Source: Globodera rostochiensis (taxonomy: Eukaryota > Nematoda > Chromadorea > Rhabditida > Heteroderidae). Taken from it: a stretch of 64,000 nt of DNA. Shown in pieces: positions 11,490 through 20,141 of this stretch; positions within the stretch are counted from its first letter, which is position 1, and every line of letters starts with the position of its first letter. Under the pieces are notes generated by a model, which saw only the letters and a program-made list of their open reading frames with translations, was not told the DNA's origin and searched no databases. A program made the translations under genes and the position numbers. The stretch is taken from contig JAEVLN010000018.1 of assembly GCA_018350325.1 (NCBI GenBank), forward strand, positions 872,185 to 936,184, given 5' to 3'.

Positions 11490-12010
11490 CATTCTTAAGT
11501 CTGAATAAAGAAAAAAGAATAAAACTTTTGATCGGACTCTTTAATAAAGAAAAAAGAATAGAACTTTTGATTTATGCGAAAAATCCAAATGTTTGAATAA
11601 AAGTAAATGAAAATGAACAAAACAAAAAAAGAAAGACAAATTGTGCATAAAAAGAACATCAAAAAGTAAACAATAACAAACAATGTGATCCTTTAAAAGA
11701 AATGACCGAAGGGGCGACGGAGAAAATGGTGGTGATTGGTCAGGAGAATTGGTTACCGTACGAGAGATGAATGAAAGGGCTCTGGGGGATAAACAAAAAA
11801 GACGGCAGAACAAGGCACAAAATCAGAGAGATGGGTAAAAATGGTGAGAATAAATCAATAAACATTTGCCCGCGGGGCAATGCCAAAAATGTTCAGCTGG
11901 AGGACGACGCTGACCCCCGGGGGGGGGGGGGGGGGAAGAGATAACCCCCCAAAAATTGCACACTGATCCCCGGGCAAAGCTCGACATTCGCCCGAGCTCG
12001 GATTCGTGCC
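11490..12010 (-). repeat. Upstream repeat block of the A/J family, copy 1
   Basis: Shares long runs with 18600-19180 (AATAGAACTTTTGATTTATG, the region around GGTGATTGGTC, CATTTGCCCGCGGGGCAATG) and less closely with blocks upstream of other type A genes. It contains a poly-G tract after GACGCTGACCCC. It lies about 190 bp upstream of the type A start at 11301. It may be co-duplicated 5' flank or promoter, or a dispersed element next to these genes. Confidence 0.6.
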
Positions 12011-12224
12011 CTAAGCTTATATTTACCCTAGAAAACATGCATTTTTAAAGAATTTGGGAAATAAATTATAAACATCTAAATTTTTAACATTTTTTCGGTC
12101 GGGACCCCAATTCTTCATGATTGCCGCAATTTTTTTCCCAGAACTAAATTGAGATTTTTACAAATCCAACTTTTTAAATTCAAAAATTTGAGTTGATAGA
12201 TAAAAACAGGAATTAACTATTATC

Positions 12225-12640
12225 CGCGAGTCGACCGTCGGCGAGTCGAACCATCGGCGAGTCAACCGTCGGCGAGTTGACACGTCGGCGAGTTGACATG
12301 TCGGCGAGTTGACATGTCGGCGAGTCGGCGTCGGCGAGTCGAACCATCGGCGAGTCAACCGTCGGCGAGTTGACACGTCGGCGAGTTGACATGTCGGCGA
12401 GTCGAACCATCGGCGAGTCAACCGTCGGCGAGTTGACACGTCGGCGAGTTGACATGTCGGCGAGTTGACTTGTCGGCGAGTTGACATGTCGGCGTCGGCG
12501 AGTCGAACCATCGGCGAGTCGACCATCGGCGAGTCGACCATCGGCGAGTCGGCGTCGGCGAGTTGACTTGTCGGCGAGTTGACATGTCGGCGTCGGCGAG
12601 TCGAACCATCGGCGAGTCAACCGTCGGCGAGTTGACATGT
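12225..12640. repeat. 15-bp minisatellite (GTCGGCGAGTTGACA type)
   Basis: About 28 units of GTCGGCGAGT followed by TGACA, CGAAC, CAACC or similar, giving variant 15-bp units and occasional 6-bp GTCGGC insertions. Long open frames on the minus strand (STRRRLTRRW-like) arise because 15 is a multiple of 3. They are not evidence of a gene. The array ends at a G-run (12650-12662). Confidence 0.9.
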
Positions 12641-13122
12641 ACCCGATCCCCGGGGGGGGGGGGTGGCAAAGGGATACCGACCAGGGTTGGACGTGATCAC
12701 GCATCAGGCTCACGGATTTATTGAAATAATCCGTGATTGGTGTTGGAGTATGGATTTAATAATAAATTTTTTTCGAAACGAATACTTGGAAATATTTTAT
12801 ACGCCACTTGCTTTACAAAATTATTGTTATTTCAAAATTTGCACACAATTTGAACAAATTAGTCGTCCTAAGGATTACATAAAAAATTTGTGCATGAATG
12901 TAAAACGGGTTTAGGTTACCGAATTTTGAGCGTATTAAAAACTCCGAACAGTTTAAAGCGAGATTTAAAACTCAACCCAAGAAATAATAATTAAAACTAG
13001 AAAAGCAATTTTATTTTAAAAACCCAAAAACGGGCATACGAATAGTAAGATCATAGGATCAAAGGCGTCATTCTTGCCAAGATTTAAAGAAATTAATCGA
13101 ATATATCTCAAAGAGACTCCGA
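12641..13122. other. Intergenic, 3' flank of the A/J fusion gene
   Basis: No gene. 12890-13010 matches the 3' flanks of other family members (GGTTACCGAATTTTGAG; compare 15755-15850, 35810-35890 and 57715-57790), so this flank was duplicated with the genes. Confidence 0.5.
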
Positions 13123-15021
13123 TCATTTGAATTTGCCGCGTTCCTTCAAAGTCACAGTGCAACAAGTGCGCGAGTTACAATGGCACTTGTTCTTGGCATC
13201 ATTACAGTAACAAATGTCGTCCAACTCCAGCTGTTTCTTGCATTTGTTGCAGATGAACTTCGAGCCCAACGCCTAAAATCACAAAAGTGTTTATCAATTT
13301 GCTTAATTCAACGAGACTCTCGAATAGCAAAGCAGCACTGAACCGGATTACCTTAATGAACGCGTCCATCATGTTGTTCAATCCAACATCGTCGAGATTA
13401 TTCTGAATGATGGCCAACAAGTACTCGTGTTCTAAGAAAAAGGATAAAAAGTAAATTTATTTTGAAATATTTTCATAAACTTGCCTTCTGAAAGTCGGCC
13501 ATGTGCAGAAGCAGCTCTTACAGCCAGTCGCTCCAACATAACAGCCAGTCCATCACATTGGTTCATCTTCAGCACCTCGCCGAACTTGGGGACCACGGGC
13601 TCCACAACAGTATAGTACATTGGCTGCTGCAACTGGTGATGGTCAACCGCTGCAAAGTTGTACATCTGCCAGTCATAAGCCACGATCTTGCGCTTGTCGC
13701 AACAACTACATAAAAAATTAATTTTAAAATTAAAACTGATGATTTGGGGCCGTACCGGACAACCCGATTTTTCGGAATTAAATCCCTACTCACTTCCAAA
13801 AAATTGTCGGCCCTCCGGTGTCCCGCCTAAACCAAAAAAGACGGAAAATTGTTGAGAATGCGTTTCGGGAGCAACAATTTTACCAAAAAATAACAAAGAT
13901 AAAAAAATTTCATAAATAAAAATGAATTGTTTTTACCCGATGCAATGGCATCTTTCAGCGCAATCCGAAAAGTAGCAGAGTTCATCGATGTGCCGGATTT
14001 GCTTACCGCAATGATGACAAATCATGTCCTCCCTGAATATTAATTTTACTAAGCTTTTAATTCAAAATTTTCAGCTATTTTAAAATTGTCAAAAAAGTAT
14101 TTACGCGAAAATTTCTTAATTGTATTAGAAGCTCGGAACTTTTCAAAAGTAGAGACTTGGTGCGTCCGTGAACCGGCGGGCGGTTCCGATAAGCTAAGAC
14201 CGGGATGCTCGAGTCTTGAAATTTGCCGAACCCGAGACTTGAGACCGAGAAACAACACCGAGACTTGAGAAATGACTCCGAGACCAAAAAAAACCAAGAA
14301 ATTTCTCCACTTCGAGAACCGAGACCAAGAAATTTCAAATTGTATTTTTTTGCAAATCATTAAACATTTTTGTAGGATAAACATATTTTTTATGAACGCT
14401 TTTAACAACTACTGAAACACGAGCATTAACAAAAGATATTTTACCTAAGGATTTTTTAAATTCTATTTGACATTACCTATGTTATTTTTCATAAATTCTC
14501 ACTAAATTCGCCATCTTCAGGGGTAAAAAAGACTCATTCTCCGAGACTAGAAAGCCAAGATCAGGGCTCATATTTATATACCAAAGTGGATAAACTTACT
14601 CAACAGCTTTCATGAACGCGACCGTAATGTGGTCCACACACAAATCATTGAGCAGATTCGCGATATGTTCAATGGCCTTTGGATTCTTAAAAACCATTTA
14701 TGAATTATTTTATTAACTTTGGCACGTGCCAGACATTCCCCCAACAGTCCACTTCACCTTGTATTTCAAGCCGTTGTTCAGGGAGTCCATCAGATGTGGG
14801 CATCTCCTCATGCCCAACATTATTGAGATGGGCGGAAACAGCACGTCCTGCGGAGACAGCAACGCACGTGACGACGTTTTGTCACCAAAATTAGCATTGA
14901 AAGCTGGCCCCTCCGGCAGTGACGACGTATTGTCACCAAAATTAGCATTGAAAGCTGGCCCCTCCGGCTCGTACAATACATTGCCAATCCACTCCACCGG
15001 CTTGCTAATCACGCTGCCCAT
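13123..15021 (-). CDS. A/J fusion protein: myristoyl-type start, two Cys-rich modules, no J domain
   Basis: Six exons stay in one frame (299 codons including stop): 14758-15021, 14600-14685, 13937-14032, 13485-13705, 13352-13431 and 13123-13272. The start MGSVISKPVEW fits an N-myristoylation signal (Gly2, Ser6). Exon 1 contains a 51-bp in-frame duplication (PEGPAFNANFGD twice). Exons 2 and 3 give the helix (VDHITVAFMKAVE) and first Cys module (ICHHCGKQIRHIDELCY...CHC). Exon 4 starts as the type A CC exon (CCDKRKIVA) and runs directly into type J tail sequence (YDWQMYNFAAVDHH...[12 protein letters not shown]), skipping the J-domain. Exons 5 and 6 give a second helix (GLNNMMDAFIK) and Cys module (ICNKCKKQLELDDICYC...CHC...CC). 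Intron 4 is GC-AG (AG|GCAAGT). Function unknown; a membrane-anchored zinc-binding protein is inferred. Confidence 0.75.
14205..14340. repeat. GAGACTTGAGA-rich element in intron
   Basis: Repeats of CGAGACTTGAGA lie in the intron between the helix and Cys exons of the fusion gene. They are shared with the 19926-20045 element and with 28480-28570. Probably a degraded relative of that hAT-like MITE. Confidence 0.45.
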
Positions 15022-15305
15022 TTTATTGATTAGTGATTAAGATCTGCTAGAAGATAAGTTGTTAGGTATCCGCACTTACTCAAAATCAGTTTTTCATAGG
15101 CGCGATTTAGTGAAAACCCGGATATCTGGTGAGATTTTTTTGGATAAATTCCGAAAAGTCCCAAACCCAGAAATTTGAAGTGGCTCAAAAAGCCCAGAGC
15201 CCTAACGCAAAAAAAAGTCGGCCGATTATTACTTATATTTTTTCAAAAGATGGTGGGGCGGCAACCCGGTAAATTATTTCCAAAATTTATCTATTACTAT
15301 GTATT

Positions 15306-15490
15306 CTTAAGTCTGGAAATAAAATAGGGTAAATGTCCGAATCATTGGGGGGGGGGGGGGGAATAGAACTTTTGATTTATGCAAGAATCCATTGATTGAG
15401 TAAAAATGAATGAAAATGAACAACACAAAAAATGAAAGACAAATAATGTGCATAAAAACATCAAAAAGTAAACAACAACAACAACAACAA
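15306..15490 (-). repeat. Upstream repeat block, copy 2 (truncated)
   Basis: Contains AATAGAACTTTTGATTTATG, a G-run and AACATCAAAAAGTAAACAAC, as in the blocks at 11490 and 18600. About 290 bp upstream of the fusion gene start at 15021. It ends in a CAACAA microsatellite. The ATTGG part is missing. Confidence 0.55.
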
Positions 15491-15983
15491 CAGATCCTTG
15501 GAAAGACGGAACGTCGAAAATGCCCCATTTGTCTATTCCATATTTGGTATTTTTTTGTTTACTTTTCCGTCCTTCTATCTTCCGTATTCAGAACGGAAAA
15601 CCTTGGAGAATCTACTACTAAATCACATTTTATTTTCAGTAATTTAAAATAATTATCAATTAATGATTAATCAAATCTAGCGATTAGGTATTTGAACTTT
15701 TTAATAGTCGTCCGATTAAATTTAAGTTAAATAATGAAATTTGTGCATAAATTTAAAATGGGCTTGATTTACCCAATTTTTAGCATCATATTAAAACACC
15801 CGGACACATTAAAGAACAATTTCAAAATTCAATCCGAAAAAAATAATAATTAAAAACAAGAAAAACAATTTTATTTCAAAAAGCCAAAAACGGCCACACG
15901 AAATAGTAAGATCATAGGATCAAAGGCGTCATTCTTGCCAAGATTTAAAGAAATTAATCGAATATATCTCAAAGAGACTCCGA

Positions 15984-17208
15984 TCATTTGAATTTGCCGC
16001 GTTCCTTCAAAGTCACAGTGCAACAAGTGCGCGAGTTACAATGGCACTTGTTCTTGGCATCATTACAGTAACAAATGTCGTCCAACTCCAGCTGTTTCTT
16101 GCATTTGTTGCAGATGAACTTCGAGCCCAACGCCTAAAATCACAAAAGTGTTTATCAATTTGCTTAATTCAACGAGACTCTCGAGTAGCAAAGCAGCACT
16201 GAACCGGATTACCTTAATGAACGCGTCCATCATGTTGTTCAATCCAACATCTTCGAGATTCTGATTGATGCTGGCCAACGAGTTCTTGTCTTCTAAAAAA
16301 AAGGATAAAAAGTAATTTTAACAAATTTCAAAAAGCTATATTATTAACTTGCCTTTTGAAAGTACGCCATGTGCAACAACAGCATTTACAGTCAGTTGCT
16401 CCATCTTTTTGGTCAATCCCTCACATTTGTTCATCTCCAGCACATCGCCGAACTTGGGGAACACGGGATCAACAACGGCATAGTCCATTGGCTCTTCATG
16501 ATCCATCGTTGCATAGTTGTACATCTGCCCGTCATAAATGGCCTTTTTTTGAGGGTCCGTCAGCGTTTTCTTGGCCTTTGTGAAGAGCTTAACAAGTTTC
16601 AAAACAAATATGGTAACTTATTCAACTTACATTATTCACCTTGTTTTGTTTTTTTTGAAAATGATCGGTTTTTAATTGTTCATTTTTGGTTAGAAAAAAA
16701 AAATCAAAATTTCATAAATCACATCCCTTTAATAAGAAAAATTTATTGTGCCCACCCGGGTCATGGCTTCGCCGTGCTGATTTTTGTCCGGGTGGTAGGC
16801 CCTCATTCGTTCGTAGTACGCTTTGTTGATTTCATCGGTTGTCGCCTTTTCACTGACGCCCAGCAGCTGATAGTAATTCAACTGAACAATGTTTTAAAAA
16901 AAATTTTATTAAACAAAATTCAGCAAAAATTACGTTTTCATCTTTGCCAGCAAAGAAAAACTTCTTAAAAGGTGTTTATATTATATCTTTATTTATAAAT
17001 TTCATCAAAATTACGTTTTCATTCTTGTCAGAAAACTTCTTAAAGGGTGTTTATTATATATTTATTTATAAATTTCATCAAAATTACGTTTTCATTCTTG
17101 TCAGAAAACTTCTTAAAGGGTGTTTATTATATATTTATTTATAAATTTCATCAAAATTACGTTTTCATTCTTGCCAACACCGAAGAACGTCTTGATGAAC
17201 TCAGCCAT
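15984..17208 (-). CDS. J-domain protein with C-terminal Cys-rich module (type J, copy 3)
   Basis: Five exons fit without frame breaks (213 codons including stop): 17161-17208, 16756-16881, 16353-16587, 16213-16292 and 15984-16133. Start MAEFIKTFFGVGKNEN. The J exon runs [20 protein letters not shown] to AYHPDKNQHG with intact HPD, then LFTKAKKTLTDPQKKAIYD. A linker follows ([20 protein letters not shown]), then the helix GLNNMMDAFIK and the Cys module C-x2-C-x9-C-x-C-x6-C-x-C-x4-CC ending TLKERGKFK. Intron 3 is GC-AG. Optional in-frame mini-exons lie at 16934-16963, 17015-17038 and 17088-17111. The start is 287 bp after the stop of type A copy 3 on the same strand, which is operon-like spacing. 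Hsp70 co-chaperone activity is inferred from HPD. Confidence 0.8.
16934..17208 (-). repeat. 73-bp tandem repeat multiplying a mini-exon
   Basis: Unit starts at 17015, 17088 and 17161 are exactly 73 bp apart. Each unit holds KFSDKNEN-like coding (24 bp, or the true first exon) followed by a GTAATTTT donor and an AT-rich intron with a TTTAAG acceptor. A diverged 30-bp version ([10 protein letters not shown]) is at 16934-16963. All are multiples of three, so inclusion would lengthen the leader without a frame change. Confidence 0.7.
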
Positions 17209-17495
17209 AAAGCAATTTCTTACCTTTTTATTTTGTTTTAACAGAACAAGAGATTAAAAATATACGAAGCCAACAGCTTATTGCTGTTTTTTAAAAATTT
17301 ATATTATGTAAAACTTTATCACACACATTTCACAAAAATGCTCAAAAAAATGAGATTTGGCTAACTGATTGGGGGTTAATTTGTAAGCTAAAATTGGAAA
17401 AAAAAACATAAAATTTCCATAAAATCCAATTAGAAACATAATATTTTTTGTTTGTCAAATAAATTGAGAAAATTTCTGATATGTGGCCCTTAAGC

Positions 17496-18465
17496 TCAAC
17501 GGCCGCTTGTCAAGGCCTTGATCTTGCGATTGTCGCAACAGCTACAAAGAAAATAAATTAAGATTATAAAAGAGCTTTGATCGAGATCTACTCGGCCAAA
17601 GGTCTCAAAAAATTTCAAAAAGAATCTCTAGCGTCGCGATTCTGGCTTCAGTATCCAATTTAGACCAGGGTTCCCATTTGTTCTTATTTATAAGAAATGT
17701 TCTATTTTGCAGTTTTGGATGAAGCAGAATTCGCGGAAAAAAAAATTAAATTTTTGTAAATTCCTTAACAAAAAATAGTAAATTTTGAAAAAATTGTTGG
17801 GAGCACCGATTTAATAACAAAAGACAAAAATATCACCAATAAAAAAATGAATTATTTTGCTTTTACCTGGTGCCATGATGACATTTTTCATCAGAATCCT
17901 CCGGGCAGTAGCAAAGTTCGTCGATGAATTTGATCTCCTTTTCACAACGCTGACAAATCATGTTCTCCCTGAACTTTAATTAGTCAGCTTCTTAACGCTA
18001 AATGTTTAATTAATTATTTTAATTGTCAAAATGTGTTTATAAGCAGGGTAACAAAGCCGGAAATCCCTAACTATCCGGGCTCATATTTATACACCAAACT
18101 GCATAAACTAAACTTACTCAACGGCTTTTTTGAATGCAGCCGTGATGTTGTCCAACCCCCGATCGCTGAGCAGAGTCCCGGTGTGTTCGATTGCCTTTGC
18201 GTTCTTAAAAACCATTTAAACAGACACTCTTTCCAACAACGGTTCAATTCACCTTGTATTTCAAGCAGTTTTTCAGGTTGTCGATCACCTGTGTACAGCC
18301 GTTACTGATCAACACTTGTGAGATGGGCGGGAACAGAACGTCTTGCGGTGACGGCAAAGCACGTGCCGATGTTTTGTCACCAAAAATAGCATTGAAAACT
18401 GATTCTCCCGCCTTGCACAATACATGGCCAATCCACTCCACCGGCTTACTAATCACGCTGCCCAT
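17496..18465 (-). CDS. Type A cysteine-rich protein, copy 3 (N-myristoyl-type start)
   Basis: Four exons, 149 codons including stop, all in phase: 18253-18465, 18118-18203, 17867-17968 and 17496-17541. The start MGSVISKPVEWIGHVL has Gly2 and Ser6, and no long hydrophobic segment follows. Exon 1 ends with the family block LPSPQDVLFPPISQVL...NCLKYK. Exon 2 is a helix ending GLDNITAAFKKAVE. Exon 3 is the Cys module MICQRCEKEIKFIDELCYCP...KCHHGT. Exon 4 adds SCCDNRKIKALTSGR and the stop. The pattern C-x2-C-x10-C-x-C-x7-C-H-H-x3-CC suggests zinc binding. The 5' context AATAAAATGG is shared by most copies. Followed 287 bp later by type J copy 3. Function unknown. Confidence 0.8.
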
Positions 18466-18599
18466 GTTATTGATTGGTAATTAAGATTTCCTATAAATTA
18501 ATAAGTTGTTCGGGTGGGACCCTCGGATAAAATTCCAAACCCAGAAATTGAAGGGGATCAAAAAACCCTGAGACCGGACTAGGGAATGTCGAACTCTTT

Positions 18600-19180
18600 A
18601 CTAAAGAAAATAGAATAGAACTTTTGATTTATGCGAAAAATTCAAATGGTTAAGTAAAAGTGAATATTTATTTTTTAAAAGTATGGTGTGGCGGGCAACA
18701 GGTAGAGTCCGGAAATAAAATAGGGTAAATGTCGAATCTTTGGGGAGGGGGGGGGGGGAATCAACTTTTGATTTATGAAAAAATCCAATGTTTGAGTAAA
18801 AGTAAATGAAAATGAAACAAAACAAAAAAGAAAGACAAATTGTGCATAAAAACATCAAAAAGTAAACAATAACAACAAAAAATGTGATCCTTTAAAAGAA
18901 ATGACCGAAGGGGCGACGGAGAAAATGGTGGTGATTGGTCAGGAGAATTGGTTACCGTACAAGAGATGCATGAAAGGGCTCTGGGGGATACGGCAGAACA
19001 AGGCACAAAATCAGAGAGATGGGTAAAGAGAATAAATCAATAAACATTTGCCCGCGGGGCAATGCCAAAAATGTTCAGCTGCTGGAGGACGAAGCTGACC
19101 CCCGGGGGGGGGGGGGGAAGAGATAGCCCCCCCCAAAAAAAATTGTGCACAAAGGGAGGATGATTGCGGTCAAAAGATAA
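18600..19180 (-). repeat. Upstream repeat block, copy 3
   Basis: Lies about 135-715 bp upstream of type A copy 3. Shares the GGTGATTGGTCAGGAGAATTG region, GGTTACCGTAC, CATTTGCCCGCGGGGCAATG and G-tracts (18748-18760 and 19102-19118) with 11490-12010. Open frames here are low-complexity artefacts. Confidence 0.6.
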
Positions 19181-19917
19181 ACGGAGGGGAGCAACAATCG
19201 CTGATTCCCGGGCCGGGGAAATTGGCCTTCCCCGAAATGATTTTTTTTTTAAAATACATTTTTTGCTCGTTTATGTGTCCGTTCCAGCGGCTTTTAATAT
19301 AAGTTTTCGGGTCATTTGTGCAAATAAGAATAATCACTGAAGTAAATTATGAGCTGAAGTGTCCTTTTTTAAAGCAGCTAAATTTAATTATTAAATTGTT
19401 TGATCTTGCGCCGAGATTGTTTGCGTGCAGGGGTGCGATCGGTAAAACCCAAAAACGTGGAAATTTTATAAGCCTTTAATTTGATGTAAAATTGCTCGAA
19501 CACCCATTAACTAACATATTTATCACGCACTTTTTCGACAATATTTGGATGTAAATACAAAACGATGGGAATTTTTCTTGTCAAGACCCTTCATAGTTTT
19601 ATTAACTAAAAATAAACCCATATAAACATCACTTTTTTTTGTTCAATACATCCTTAAAGCATCGAAAGTTTTGTAGCATTTTTTTAAGGTCACGAAAACC
19701 CCCGGTTTTACTAGAATTATTTAATTAACACTGATCAAAACTCAACAGAACCATACGTTAAATGTCGTAAAACCGCTTCACCTATTCTGTCTCATCGAGA
19801 GAAGGGTGGCGAGTCCGAATGTTGCACGAACCCCAAAATATGCTACTTTCAAGAAGGAAGTCTTTTATAAACCCAAAAACAGAAAGAAAAACGGACGCCA
19901 AAGGGGAGGAAAAATGT
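19181..19917. other. Intergenic, nothing recognisable
   Basis: The first 60 bases continue the upstream repeat block (GGGCCGGGGAAATTGGC-like). The rest is AT-rich with no gene, tandem repeat or splice-supported exon that I can see. Confidence 0.4.
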
Positions 19918-19925
19918 GTAAACAA

Positions 19926-20045
19926 TTGGGCTGCTCGAGACTTGAAATTTACCGAGACTCGAGACTGAGAAATGTCCCTGAGACTCGAGACTGAGACCCA
20001 AAAAACCCGAGAAATTTCTCGGTTCGAGACTCTTGAGCAGCCCTA
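19926..20045. mobile_element. Short hAT-like MITE with perfect 8-bp TSD
   Basis: A 120-bp element beginning TTGGGCTGCTCGAGACTTGA and ending CGAGACTCTTGAGCAGCCCTA, flanked by GTAAACAA at 19918-19925 and 20046-20053. The interior is made of GAGACTCGAGACTGAGA words. Relatives are at 14205-14340 and 28480-28570. Confidence 0.85.
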
Positions 20046-20141
20046 GTAAACAACAATTTGGGAAGGAAAGAGACAAAATGCCAATGTGTATTGAAAAAAG
20101 GGGATCTTTTGTCATTCATCTCCCCCAACGGAATTCAATTG

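Noticed and set aside
12213..12713. 166-codon minus-strand frame
   Set aside because: Translation of the 15-bp minisatellite, with all three minus frames open.
12905..12930. Spliced-leader-like GGTTTAGGTTACCGAATTTTGAG
   Set aside because: Resembles nematode SL1 only loosely. The same place in other family flanks reads CGGGCGGCCTGAGTTACCGATTCGAG, no donor follows, and no snRNA-like body is seen.
16369..16968. 199-codon plus-strand frame
   Set aside because: Antisense shadow of J copy 3 exons, whose phases and HPD motif support the minus strand.
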